DNA of 64,000 nt from Venturia oleaginea (GCA_013176395.1 JABMLP010000014.1:558001-622000); one strand, 5' to 3'. Counted from the first letter of the stretch, positions 1 through 9,822 are shown. Translations and numbers: made by a program. The notes: a model not told the origin generated them from the sequence alone.

Positions 1-1220
1 ATAATAGATAATAAGTTAGGTTCGTGGGGTGGGTGCGAATGAGGATGGATGGATTCAATACACCCGTCGGGCCAGTATGGCTCCAGGGGGACGCCTGGGA
101 ATGAGGTCTGTTGCCGCCAACGCGTCTTCTGTACAAGCTTTTTTTAGCGTTGTGGCGTCCCCGACACGTGTGATATTTATTCGTAAACTCAAAGCAGTTG
201 TTTGCTATCCCTAATCTGTATTTGCATGGCTCCTATTGTTTTCATTCATGTATTCACGCCAGGGAAGTAATTCTCCGAAATTCCATAGTTGGCATAGTGT
301 CACGTAATACAGCCTTATATCCCACAAATGAAGATGGCGGCGGATAGTAACGAAGACACGATTTAGACTGCTAGAATTGAGAGTTTAAACTACAACAGCT
401 TCATTGAAACGTTGCCCTTCAAGGTACAGCTAAGGTGGTATTTCTATCTACAATTCGAGATCGATAACCGATATGGAGCCTAAGATAGTAAAATTACCTG
501 ACGCAGATGTCGTGAACCCTGAAATTTAAGGGGGATGATACAAGAGCTTCGATCATTCCCTGTTCATCGATTTCTCACGAGGAGGCTAATCAATAAAGAC
601 TCCCACAAACAAACTCATCCTAAAGGATCACTTTTCCTCTCCCCTCTCCCAAATTTACGAGATTCCCACAGCTTCCTTGGCGTTGTGCCCTTACGAACCG
701 CCTGTTCTCGCTTCAAGTCTATAAATAGACCTTTTCTCTTCACTCCTGAAAGCGGAGTGGAGATCGCTGAACTAGACCCCCATGTCGCTTCACGACAGGT
801 GATGCAGGCGGCAGTTGTGAGGCAAAAGTACTTGGTGGTAGATTGCTGGGCAATGCGGACATTGTTGAATTTCACCATCGAATCAAAAGAGGACCTCTAT
901 GCCACTACCTTGACATAGAGATGATATATACCAATTTGAAACTCAACATACCCTCTCAGATTCTGTGCGAACAAAATCTTGTGATCCATTTTCGGTCGCG
1001 AGGGGAAGGAGACTGGTAACAATAAGATATTTGATCCATTTGATGATGATGGAAATAGCAGGTATGAGCGGAAAAAGACGGGCTAGTGAGACGTACAATG
1101 TCAAACTCCATTCCGAGCCCCGAGAGGCAATCAGGTCCGAAACCGATCAGAGGGTCTGATTTATAAGATAAGTCCAATGACGTTTGGGCCGCATTTTGAT
1201 TGGGTCACGTTACGTCATTT
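1..1220. other. Left-edge region without a recognisable gene
   Basis: No open frame here shows a domain, a splice-supported exon chain or a signal peptide that I recognise. The longest frames (535-918 plus, 615-878 minus) overlap each other and have no family features. The stretch borders the decayed mariner element and is probably intergenic. Confidence 0.4.
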
Positions 1221-2640
1221 GCGCAAGGCTGCACGGGTTGGCCAGAATTGACGGCGCACAGACCGCCTCAATATGTGATTTTAGAGTAATGTACAGATAT
1301 CACCACAAAGCGCTTTGAATTCGCACTTGAGGCTGCTCAATAATTGATCTACAGCGCTGGGGCATCTCCCTCATGCGGTCACGAATTTGTTTAAGTGTAA
1401 TACGGTCCCATTCTGCCTGAATATCTGCCTTGAATTGGGCCACCGTTGTCCACTTTCTACCAACCAATCTACCCTTCATGATGTTCCAACAAGCTTCTAT
1501 AGGGTTCAAATCTGGTGACTCTGGAGGGTGGGTGAGTAATAAGAGATCTGCTTCGCGTTTAAGGAGGGCTGGAGGTGAGTTTAGTGAGTTGATTCCGTGC
1601 GATGGATCGCCATCCTCCTGTAGCCAGTATCTGCACTTGTGCTTTGCCTCCAAGTCCTGTATAGCCTTAATATGTTGTGGCAGTATCTTTTCAGCGTAAA
1701 AGACATGCGACATGCAGTTTCCTTTTGGTGTAGCATCCTGTTTTGCCTTCCAGTCATCGTAGACCTTGTAGCGCTCTGCAAAGGCAGTATCCAGCTCGTA
1801 CTTGAGTTGCTTAGGCTTGGTAGAAGCCCGCTGCTTCTCTGAGGGCTCAACAGGATCTTTGTAGAATATGAGGCTACCTTTGTGGTTGTAGTTGACTCCG
1901 CCGGCGACGTGGATTGTGATGTCTAAACCTGTGCCTTTGACTCATTTATAGACCTTTCTTGCCCGGGTTTACGTAGCTCGTACTCGGGCTCTTCCATCAG
2001 CTGCTTTGACTGGAAGTGAGCCTCGTCTGTGAACCAAATGCGAGACCAAAAGCCTGAAATCGTGGCGGTGAGGTGTTCTTGGCCGTACTGACGGCGGAGG
2101 GCTTGATTCTTTTTGCTAATTCTCTTTTGAAACTTCTTTTTGAATCGTTTGGCTCCTATCTGATTGGCGTGGCAACGTAAAGTTCGTGGTGCGGCTTCCA
2201 ATTTGAGTTCTTCGACTTGATCTCGGTAGCCCATCTCGTGTGTTGGGTCATCTTGGTCAATTATCTTCTCTAAATCAGAGGCAGATACCAAGCTTTTTCT
2301 TCCTAAGATAGAACTCCTCTTTCTTGTTGTTCTAAGCGCTTTATTGCCCCAATCTTCTCGGTTTTTCCGCCATCTACGGCCGGTGGGAGTTGGGATGTTG
2401 ATTCCAGGAAGGTGGCAAATAGATCTAAAGCTAGAGGAGGGACTAGCGGAGTCAAGGGCTTGAAAAAATCGATTTCGCTTCACGGTATCATATTCTCGAC
2501 GATCAGTCTTTGGTAGCTTCTTTTTCGGCGTTGTGGGAGCCATAATGTGGTGGTTTATATGGAATCTACGTGTTGTTTTAGAGATCGGATGAAGGTCAGG
2601 GGTCTGTGCGCCGTCAATTCCGGCCAACCCGTGCTGCACG
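1221..2640 (-). mobile_element. Tc1/mariner-type DNA transposon, decayed
   Basis: A transposase-like reading frame is flanked by inverted repeats. The arm at about 1227-1266 (with GGCCAGAATTGACGGCGCAC) matches the reverse complement of about 2600-2637, which carries GTGCGCCGTCAATTCCGGCC. The arms are about 40 bp with a few mismatches and diverge further out, so the exact ends and the TA target duplication could not be fixed. Confidence 0.75.
1300..2543 (-). pseudogene. Tc1/mariner transposase, one frameshift
   Basis: The DDE transposase begins at the ATG at 2543 (MAPTTPKKKLPK) and reads to about 1923. It continues in another frame to 1300. The first catalytic Asp lies in IWFTDEAHF, the second in the LQEDGDPSHG stretch, and the third acidic position is in SPDLNPIEACW, the Tc1-family signature. 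The two frames join around 1925-1940: the upstream frame runs into a TAG where the downstream frame reads GLDITIHVAGG, so a single-base indel explains the break. The N-terminal part is basic and fits a helix-turn-helix DNA-binding region. The copy is otherwise complete (about 410 codons) but cannot make a full transposase as it stands. Confidence 0.8.
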
Positions 2641-3056
2641 CAACGAGCAGAACAAGCGAAGTCGTGTTTGACTTTCACTGAAACATCGGAGTATGTTTGG
2701 TCCTTCAGCCTTGTCATGTTCATTATGCCCTACTCAACACGCACCAATGTCAGTTGTCATTGTGACAGACTCAGCCTCGTAGGTTGGCGATTCCCATGTC
2801 GTGGCAGCAACAATTCGAGTAGAATAGATCGAACTCGATATTCAATGTATAGCGACAATTCTCCAAACTTTCGTGGTATATCAGACTTCTTTCTAATCTT
2901 TTACTACATCAGATAGTCACCCAACGCTTTTGCAAACTTCCTTGGGCCTCATCCAGTGACGAAAGGGATGTAGCCGCTCCAGAGTCTACTTGGCGCACCC
3001 ATAGTAAAACCGCTGCGTATACCACCCTCATCCAAATAGACGACTCTCTCCAATCT
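2641..3056. other. Intergenic, nothing recognised
   Basis: Between the mariner right arm and the stop codon of the cysteine-rich peptide gene I see no coding, RNA or repeat signal. It should contain the 3' UTR of the minus-strand gene that ends at 3057. Confidence 0.4.
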
Positions 3057-3425
3057 CTACGCGAATATACATTTGCTGTACTCCGGGGGTGCAGGCAGCT
3101 TACTGAAGTCGGTGAATTTTTGACATCTCAACCCTTCGCAACAATGCGACGGCTTGCGACAGCTGTCCCTACAACACTCTGGAGCAACCTGCGTCAGTAT
3201 CCGTCTCGAGGGAAGGTTCCAAGTTCTTCCAGCAACTCACCGTCTCTGCTTTTGCAAGATTTCGCGTGCCTTTTTTCGAGAAAATATGATGGCCCGGCCG
3301 CTGTTCGGTCTGTCCCTCGCTATTAACGAGACGTTGTTATGATGACGGGTACTGCTCTATACTATACCTTCAGGAACTAAAGCTGTAGCAACGCTAATGA
3401 GCAAGAGTACGATGTAAAATCTCAT
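3057..3425 (-). CDS. Small secreted cysteine-rich (knottin-like) peptide, three exons
   Basis: Hand-built model: exons 3425-3368, 3300-3241 and 3178-3057, with introns of 67 bp (GTATAG...CAG) and 62 bp (GTGAGT...CTGAC...CAG). The exons total 240 nt, giving 79 residues. Residues 1 to about 18 are a clean signal peptide (MRFYIVLLLISVATA). A dibasic Lys-Arg follows (FLEKR), a Kex2-type site. The mature part has eight cysteines with spacing C-x5-CC-x3-C-x5-CC-x4-C-x17-C and includes SCRKPSHCCEGLRC. The CC pairs and spacing resemble inhibitor-cystine-knot peptides and small fungal effectors, but I cannot name a family. Signal peptide, Kex2 site and cysteines fall in one frame only after both introns are removed, which supports the model. 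A TATA-like CCTTATATGG lies about 105 bp upstream. The role (effector, antimicrobial, self-signalling) is unknown. Confidence 0.65.
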
Positions 3426-3528
3426 CTCGAGGGTTTCGTAAGGTTTGGAGTCGCTGCTTCGAAGTAAAGGAATAGTTGAAGGGTTGAACACACATGAGGT
3501 AACAGGCAAGGGAGGCGGTTGTGTGCGC

Positions 3529-3538
3529 CATATAAGGT
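3529..3538 (-). promoter_or_regulatory. TATA-like box of the cysteine-rich peptide gene
   Basis: CCTTATATGG on the minus strand is about 105 bp upstream of the ATG at 3425, a plausible core-promoter distance for a fungal gene. It rests on sequence match and position only. Confidence 0.3.
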
Positions 3539-3888
3539 TCTTAGTCAATCTAAAATATACTAAGTATGTCTTCCCGACGTGTCTTTACGAACCTCGCGGG
3601 GGCGGCGTGGTTCCCCATTGGTTGCGGAAATCTATTGCAATTAGTTACAAAGGCGTGTGCCCACCTACTTGCTCTCGTACACATTGCTAATTAATAGCTC
3701 TCGGAACTCCATCTCAGACTTGCCAACTTGCTTGGTCCAATTTCTCATACAGCCATCGCGTTTGATAATCTAACAAGCCAACCGACGGCCGCCGCCAAGC
3801 GAAGCCAAGGATTATTAGTTAGGAAGATACCTAGGATAGTCCCTTCATTGGTGGGGTATATCCTCTCATCTAGGGCCTCTAAAGATCT

Positions 3889-4125
3889 TCTATCTCCATC
3901 TCGCCACGCCTTCGGATCACGGTCATCTGGCACGTTTTATCTGTTGATTGGCCGGACGCAGGCCAGGGCACGTGAATTTTCATTGTGAGCGAGCAAGCCA
4001 TTGAGCCCTGAGCCATACAGGCTTCCTCAGCCACACGGGGCTTCAGCCACGGGGTAGGTCTCAGGATGGCATGCCCACGGCTCAATTGCTTCTCGATTGA
4101 AGGCAAATGAGGTGCCCTACTGCCC
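3889..4125 (-). repeat. Split direct repeat B2 (element 3' end)
   Basis: This 237-bp segment matches B1 at 4283-4519 at a constant offset of 394. The outer edge at 3889 is where similarity stops abruptly, which defines the element end. About 41 bp separate it from A2. Confidence 0.85.
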
Positions 4126-4166
4126 GCACGTATAAGACGTTGACTACAGGGTGTAGGCGGGTGGGA

Positions 4167-4282
4167 ATCTAGATACAAGACGAGCCTCAGAGGGCTCAGA
4201 AGTCGTGCGATATGCGAGATCGCCATGTTGTTGTTGTCGCTTGGTCGGACGAGGCCCTTGCTCCACCAGATAGACACTAGCA
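4167..4282 (-). repeat. Split direct repeat A2
   Basis: It matches A1 at 10088-10204 with a one-base indel. It abuts B1 directly at 4282/4283, as expected for the B1-A2 junction from which circularisation or re-integration takes place in this class. Confidence 0.85.
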
Positions 4283-4519
4283 TCTATCTCCATCTCGCCA
4301 CGCCTTCGGATCACGGTCATCTGGCACGTTTTATCTGTTGATTGGCCGGACGCAGGCCAGGGCACGTGAATTTTCATTGTGAGCGAGCAAGCCATTGAGC
4401 CCTGAGCCATACAGGCTTCCTCAGCCACACGGGGCTTCAGCCACGGGGTAGGTCTCAGGATGGCATGCCCACGGCTCAATTGCTTCTCGATTGAAGGCAA
4501 ATGAGGTGCCCTACTGCCC
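4283..4519 (-). repeat. Split direct repeat B1
   Basis: Internal copy of B2, lying between the recombinase gene and A2. Similarity ends at the shared CTACTGCCC (4519 versus 4125). Confidence 0.85.
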
Positions 4520-4675
4520 AGAAGCGAAGCGCCTGCGGCCCAGACAAACAAGAAGGAAACGAGGTGGGATAGGAGGCGAGTCTGTACGACATACTCGGTC
4601 CAGGGTAGAGGCGAGAAACACAGCGGTGTAGCGAAGCAGAGTATAGCTTTTGGCGATCGGGTGAACACAACGGTG

Positions 4676-5764
4676 TTATATCAGGAACAGGCGACTGATT
4701 GCAAGCTGCTGTTCGAACGAACGGGATATGTAACGGAGGAAAGCTTCGGAGGACCATCGACCCGCTGCCTTAAGCTCGAGCTCAGGCACTCCCTTCGCAG
4801 CTGCGTCCGTAGCAGCACCCCTGCGGAAGGAATGGCCTGTGTAGGACTTGTCGTCCAGCGAGGAGATAATACCAGTAGCGAGGAGGCGTCGGTGTAGTTG
4901 CATGTGTACAGCAGCGGCCGAACAATGCCCTTTGCCGATGTCGAAGAGAGGCGCCGAAAGCGGCTTCGGATCGTGCCTGAAAAGTCTTACCAGGGCGGCT
5001 ACTGCACAGGTAGGTTTTCCCGTTGCGGCGATGGAGATGGGAACGCCCTGATTAGCGTAATCGGTCTTGCTACGCTTCAGGAAAATAGAGACCCCGTAAG
5101 GCTGATGGCTAGGCGTATGACGATGGAAGGCGATATCGCTCCGTAAGACGTGAGTATAGGAGAACAGCGGGTGCTCCCTATCTCTTCTAGTGTAAGCCAG
5201 CTCGCCAAGGCGGAAGAAACCAGCATAGGCCACCTTGAAGAGAGTGTCGAGATTGAGGTCGGCTCCGGTGGTCGGTTCCACAGCCGTCAGTCCCTCAAGG
5301 ATGCGTACAGTAATAGGGAGCCTATTCTTGCGCTTCGGAGGCCTGAGGTTGAGAGCCCCCTGTCTTGCGCGTAGGAGCATCGGATCAGCGAACGCGCTGA
5401 TAGGGTATCCCAGGTCGATATGCTTTGAACGTACTGCGGAGAGGTAGCTGGCCGCTGTAGCGCCGGAAATGATGCCTTCCGCTCCTCCAGTAATGACACG
5501 CCTTGCCATCCATTCGCCGAGATTGAGGGGTTCTGCGGGATAGTCTACACAGCCCTCCAGCGTACAGAACCTCTCCCAGCTCTTGATACCCGCGCCGTAC
5601 GTGTTGCGCGTGTTCTGGACCAAGCCGTACCATAAGAGGGTAATATACTCATCAGAGAGGCCAAGGTTTCGCTCGCGAAGGGTACGGAGGAAGAACCTAT
5701 GAACTGTAGGGAGGAGCTCGCTATCGTAGGAAGTATACTCGAGGCTAGGTGCTGGACGAAGCAC
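4676..5764 (-). CDS. Tyrosine recombinase of the YR retrotransposon
   Basis: The frame is about 362 residues and belongs to the phage-integrase/tyrosine recombinase superfamily. The N-terminal half fits a SAM-like core-binding region (NTYGAGIKSWERFC). The catalytic domain shows the first Arg in FRLGELAY, the His-x-x-Arg box in HSFRRGAATD, and a C-terminal GRWSSEAFLRYI with the probable nucleophilic Tyr. It performs DNA integration of the element, replacing the DDE integrase of LTR elements. The open frame begins with a GTG; upstream it stays open for only a short way to a TAA with no ATG. Expression may therefore need splicing or a frameshift, or the start has been lost. It is in a separate frame from RT. 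Confidence 0.85.
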   Translation of the reverse strand: MLRPAPSLEYTSYDSELLPTVHRFFLRTLRERNLGLSDEYITLLWYGLVQNTRNTYGAGIKSWERFCTLEGCVDYPAEPLNLGEWMARRVITGGAEGIISGATAASYLSAVRSKHIDLGYPISAFADPMLLRARQGALNLRPPKRKNRLPITVRILEGLTAVEPTTGADLNLDTLFKVAYAGFFRLGELAYTRRDREHPLFSYTHVLRSDIAFHRHTPSHQPYGVSIFLKRSKTDYANQGVPISIAATGKPTCAVAALVRLFRHDPKPLSAPLFDIGKGHCSAAAVHMQLHRRLLATGIISSLDDKSYTGHSFRRGAATDAAAKGVPELELKAAGRWSSEAFLRYISRSFEQQLAISRLFLI

Positions 5765-5931
5765 GTTAGCAAGCTTTGTACGAGTACCGGAGTCCGACCA
5801 GGGTATCTGCCGAACGTCGGCGATAGCAGAGTAGCATGGCGCTTAAGCCGATGAGCCTGCAAAGAACGGCTGCCACGAACAGCGCGCCAAGCCCAAAGTT
5901 GCAATCCCCGGGATAGCAAGAATTCAACGGA

Positions 5932-6923
5932 ACTGTAAGGACGATAGCGGAGAGCCCCATCGGAGGCAGAGCCAGACGATACGATCGAAACTAGACTCGC
6001 GAGGGCGTCGGCCAGATGTACCTATAGAGATGGTCCCCAACGGAGGAATGCAACGGCAACGGCAACGGCCTCCATCTCTTAGGGTTGATAAACGCCGAAC
6101 GATCGGACGACTCAACAATAGTTCAACGGAACTGTAAGATCGAAAGCGGTGAGCCCCATCGGAGGCAGAGCCAGACGATACGATCGAAACTAGACTCGCG
6201 AGAGCGTCGGCCAGATGTACCTATAGAGATGGTCCCCAACGGAGGAATGCAACGGCAACGGCAACGGCCTCCATCTCTTTAGGGTTGATAAACGCCGAAC
6301 GATCGGACGGTTCACCAATAGTTCAGCGGAACTGTGAGATCGAAAACGGTGAGCCCCATCGGAGGCAGAGCTAGACGATACGATCGAAACTAGACTCGAG
6401 AGACGGCGTCGGCCGGATGTACCTATAGAGATGGTCCCCAACGGAGGAATGCAACGGCAACGGCAACGGCCTCCATCTCTTTAGGGTTGATAAACGCCGA
6501 ACGATCGGACAATTCACCAATAGTTCAACGGAACTGTAAGATCGAAAGCGGTGAGCCTCATCGGAGGCAGAGCTAGACGATACGATCGAAACTAGACTCG
6601 AGAGAGGGCGTCGGCCGGATGTACCTATAGAGATGGTCCCCAACGGAGGAATGCAACGGCAACGGCAACGGCCTCCATCTCTTTAGGGTTGATAAACGCC
6701 GAACGATCGGACGGTTCACCAATAGTTCAGCGGAACTGAGATCGAAAAAGGTGAGCCCATCGGAGGCAGCTAGACGATACGATCGAAAACTAGACTCGAG
6801 AGAGGGCGTCGGCCGGATATGCCTATAGAGATGGTCCCCAACGGAGGAATGCAACGGCAACGGCAACGGCCTCCATCTCTTTAGGGTTAATAAAGGCCGA
6901 ACGATCGGACGGTTCAACAATAG
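5932..6923 (-). repeat. Tandem array of about five 200-bp units derived from the element's own RT-RNase H 3' end
   Basis: The motif GTTCARCGGAACTGTRAGA recurs at about 5932, 6121, 6321, 6523, 6725 and 6923, and GGTCCCCAACGGAGGAATG at about 6032, 6231, 6433, 6635 and 6833, giving units of 189-202 bp. Each unit fuses two pieces of the adjacent ORF: the segment around 7190-7275 (NRSAFINPKEMEAVAVAF) and the final ORF segment ending at the stop at 6925. About 160 bp between them are omitted. The parental copy is the 3' end of the RT ORF (GGTCC at 7196, stop at 6925). Units are not a multiple of three and do not code in a constant frame. Confidence 0.85.
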
Positions 6924-6924
6924 T

Positions 6925-8610
6925 TCAGCGGAACTGTGAGATCGAAAGCGGTGAGCCCCATTGGGGGCAGAGCCAGGCGATACGATCAAACTGGACTCGA
7001 GAGAGGGCATCGGCCAGGCCGTTAGCCGTAGATGGAAGCCAGCGGGCTTCGATAACAATATCGCAGGCAGCGGCCTGAGTAACAATAGTGCGGAGATGGG
7101 TGTTGCTCTCACCACGAACAGCCTCCTTCGTCAACCCGGCCACGGCCGTAGAGTTGTCACAGTGGATAACGACCCGATTATGTGCCCAGAGAGACGGTCC
7201 CCAACGGAGGAATGCGACGGCAACAGCCTCCATCTCCTTAGGGTTGATAAACGCCGAACGATTGGACGGTTCAGCAATAAAAGCATGCTCGATTGCGATA
7301 CTATTGGTGTAATCCCCCCAAGAGACATCGGTCTCAGAGGACTCGAAAAAGAAGCCGCCGAGGCTTTGTTGTCCGGAGGCATCAGTGAAAAGGTGGAAAC
7401 AACGGCGCTTTCGATAATCGAAGAAGTAGACCCCGTTGGTTAGCTCGAGCGCACGGAGCCACCAGAGAAGGTCCTCTCGTACACCGCTAGTCAGGGCTCG
7501 GCGAAAGTGCCGATTGACTTCTCCGTATGCTCCGCTCAGGTAGTCCCAGATCGATCGAGTGTAAACCCGGCCAAGGCGGATGACGGCACTGGCCCAACTG
7601 AGCCGCCCGGCGAGGGACTTCGTATCCCGGAGCCGCGGCCTTGTCTCGGAGAGGTGATCACGGATAGCCTGGATCAAAGAATCTCTCTTCTCGTCGGAGA
7701 GACGCAGTTCCAAGCGTACCGTATCAACCAGAAGACCTAATATCTCGACGGCCGTGCCGACCACGTCTTTGGCATCCTTGCGAGGAATCCCAAGTCGATC
7801 GGTGGTCTTGATCCAGAGTTCCGAAACGCGGTCCGAAATTTCCTGAGACGTACACACAAACATAAAATCATCAAGGTAGTGCTCGATCGCGGTAGGGATA
7901 CTGCGCGTGCCGGCCTGCTCGTCGAGAGCCCAATGGAGACCTTCCGCAAAGAGATTGAAGATAAATGGCGCAGTCCTGAGACCGAAAGGGAGGCAGAGTT
8001 CTTGATAATTGACGCCGTTGAGGCAAAACCCAAGATACCGGGACGAAATGAGATCCACAGGGATGTTGCGAAAAGCGTGCGCAATGTCGCGTTTCATTAG
8101 AAGACAGCCCCGGCCTGTACGAAGGACGTGCTGAACAATTCTGTCGACTCTGGTGTACTGTAGCTTGCCAAACACGCGTGGAATGGCGTCGTTGACTGAA
8201 GTTTGGGGCGGCCAAGAGAGGTCGTGGATCCGGCGTAAGGTTCCGTCTTGTTTTGGGACCATCCCAAGAGGAGCGATAAACAGGCCCGGGTCTGTAGAGA
8301 TAGCCAATCGGCCGGCGGCCAGCTCCTTCGCAACGTAGCCCGTAGCTTCGGCTACGGTCGCCTCGTCGGAGAAGTAGTTGTTCGAAAAGCCGCGTACGCG
8401 AATCGTATGAGGCTCGCAGATACCGATGGAGGCGCCGTACGTGAGAATACCAACTAGGTTAGTCACCAGTGTGCGCTCTGGATATCCTGAGAGGAGGCTT
8501 ATCCAGCCAAGAGGCTTGAAAGGCGACCTATTCTCAGGCAGCGGCGGGCCATCGGGTTGGAATACAGCAAACAAGGGCTCCGTATTCGACCGGAACTCGT
8601 CCTTTGGCTG
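6925..8610 (-). CDS. Reverse transcriptase-RNase H domain of the YR retrotransposon
   Basis: The frame of 561 residues follows gag in the same reading frame after a single UAG. The RT palm shows MKRDIAHAFRNIPV (first Asp) and the catalytic IEHYLDDFMFV (YLDD box). RNase H follows with FTDASGQQSLGGFFF, a Glu in NPKEMEAVAVAF and HCDNSTAVAGL, so the DED core is visible. It copies the element RNA to DNA and removes the template. Order and motifs match DIRS/Ngaro-class polymerases rather than LTR elements, and no protease or integrase is found. No ATG is available at the start of the frame, which fits expression by read-through from gag. The last 30 codons are the source of the tandem array downstream. 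Confidence 0.9.
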   Translation of the reverse strand, partial: QPKDEFRSNTEPLFAVFQPDGPPLPENRSPFKPLGWISLLSGYPERTLVTNLVGILTYGASIGICEPHTIRVRGFSNNYFSDEATVAEATGYVAKELAAGRLAISTDPGLFIAPLGMVPKQDGTLRRIHDLSWPPQTSVNDAIPRVFGKLQYTRVDRIVQHVLRTGRGCLLMKRDIAHAFRNIPVDLISSRYLGFCLNGVNYQELCLPFGLRTAPFIFNLFAEGLHWALDEQAGTRSIPTAIEHYLDDFMFVCTSQEISDRVSELWIKTTDRLGIPRKDAKDVVGTAVEILGLLVDTVRLELRLSDEKRDSLIQAIRDHLSETRPRLRDTKSLAGRLSWASAVIRLGRVYTRSIWDYLSGAYGEVNRHFRRALTSGVREDLLWWLRALELTNGVYFFDYRKRRCFHLFTDASGQQSLGGFFFESSETDVSWGDYTNSIAIEHAFIAEPSNRSAFINPKEMEAVAVAFLRWGPSLWAHNRVVIHCDNSTAVAGLTKEAVRGESNTHLRTIVTQAAACDIVIEARWLPSTANGLADALSRVQFDRIAWLCPQWGSPLSISQFR

Positions 8611-8613
8611 CTA
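8602..8613 (-). promoter_or_regulatory. Probable stop-codon read-through site, UAG-CAG-CCA, between gag and RT
   Basis: On the minus strand the frame reads AAA TAG CAG CCA AAG, with gag before and RT after in the same phase. UAG followed by CARYYA is the established type I (tobamovirus-like) leaky stop context, and CAG CCA fits it exactly. Read-through itself is inferred. Confidence 0.6.
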
Positions 8614-9822
8614 TTTGGCGACCTTGAGAGGGTCGGTCTCCGCCTTAGGCCTTGAAGCCTTCTTCGGACAAGCGGTGGCGGGGTGGTTTTGCTTGCAAGT
8701 GGTACAGACATGGGAGCGCTTGCACGACTCACCCCATGTACATGCTCCTCTGTTATAGCTAAGGCAGGTCTCGTTTTTGAGGGACGAGTCGCTGCGCTTT
8801 CGCTTCTCAGAGCTCTTCGAAGCTGTACGAGCAGCTGCCGACTGAAGCTTTGCCATTAATTGTTGAGCCTCGAGATGAGCCTTCGACGTAAGTGGATTGC
8901 AGAAGCGATCCTGAAAGGCATAGCTGAGGTTCCAGTGGCTCGCCGTCGTAATACCGCGCTGGATTACTTCGGCGTGGAATGTGAAGACCAAGAGGCGCAC
9001 GGAGGCCCAGTCGTAGTGTAGGCACAAAGCCTCGACCTTGGCGCGAAAGGTATTGATGGCTTCGTACGTTGCAGCGCTCAAAGTAGGGAAGAGAATATAG
9101 AGGAGGCTAACGTAGTAGGTGAATGCCTCGAGCCAGAAGCGTGGTGCTGGATAGTCCTCGTACGATGCTGTTGCTTTGATTTTGACGAGATTCGCCGTGC
9201 CAGTAGAGACGTCGAACCGGAAACGATCTTCTCCCGGAGATGCAGATGGTACCGGGTCCGTCAAGCGTAAACGTACGAGGTTTATTGGCTCAAAAGTGCC
9301 ATTCTTCACGCTCTCCGCAAGGTGAATGGGTAGGGCAGGGAAACGCATACGAAGTGTCGAAACCAGCTGGTTATCGAGGGACTTACCCGTACTGTTATCC
9401 GGCTCAGTCGCCCCCGGACGACTGGTGCCATGCGGTAGTTCGAGTAAAGAGCCCTCCCTAATTTTCGCAAGGCGCGCCGCCGCTTCTTCGCGTTTGACCT
9501 GCATCTGGAGGTCGTGCTCCTCCTTTTCGCGGTCCATCCTTAGCCTGTGAGCCTCTACGGCGCGAGCCTCAGCGGCCTGGGCATTGTTGATCGCGACCTG
9601 TTCGAGGGTCAGAGCTAGAGGCGGTGCCCGTGGCGGGGCTAACGTGGGCTGAGGTTGAGTAGGTGTCATCCCGCCGCCAATGGGTGTAAGAGACCGTGAA
9701 GATGACCTCTGGGTCTCGAAGACAATAGAGGGGGATCGGGTACGAGAGGAGCGAGTAGAGTGACCCGGTGGTAGGGATAAGTTGATAGGAACCGACGCGG
9801 TGATATCCTTCTTCGGAGGCAT
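8611..9822 (-). CDS. Gag-like protein of the YR retrotransposon
   Basis: The 403-residue ORF starts at the ATG at 9822 (MPPKKDITASVPIN) and ends at the UAG at 8611. The N-terminus is proline/serine-rich and disordered-looking, followed by a charged coiled-coil-like stretch (EAHRLRMDREKEEHDLQMQ). The C-terminus is a Cys/His-rich zinc-binding cluster in CLSYNRGACTWGESCKRSH and CTTCKQNHPATACP, as in gag proteins of DIRS/Ngaro-class elements. It should package the element RNA. Its position directly upstream of RT in the same frame indicates a gag-pol unit. It appears intact. Confidence 0.85.
   Translation of the reverse strand: MPPKKDITASVPINLSLPPGHSTRSSRTRSPSIVFETQRSSSRSLTPIGGGMTPTQPQPTLAPPRAPPLALTLEQVAINNAQAAEARAVEAHRLRMDREKEEHDLQMQVKREEAAARLAKIREGSLLELPHGTSRPGATEPDNSTGKSLDNQLVSTLRMRFPALPIHLAESVKNGTFEPINLVRLRLTDPVPSASPGEDRFRFDVSTGTANLVKIKATASYEDYPAPRFWLEAFTYYVSLLYILFPTLSAATYEAINTFRAKVEALCLHYDWASVRLLVFTFHAEVIQRGITTASHWNLSYAFQDRFCNPLTSKAHLEAQQLMAKLQSAAARTASKSSEKRKRSDSSLKNETCLSYNRGACTWGESCKRSHVCTTCKQNHPATACPKKASRPKAETDPLKVAK

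Noticed and set aside
535..918. 127-codon plus-strand ORF and an overlapping 87-codon minus-strand ORF
   Set aside because: Neither shows a domain, signal peptide or splice context, and they are antisense to each other.
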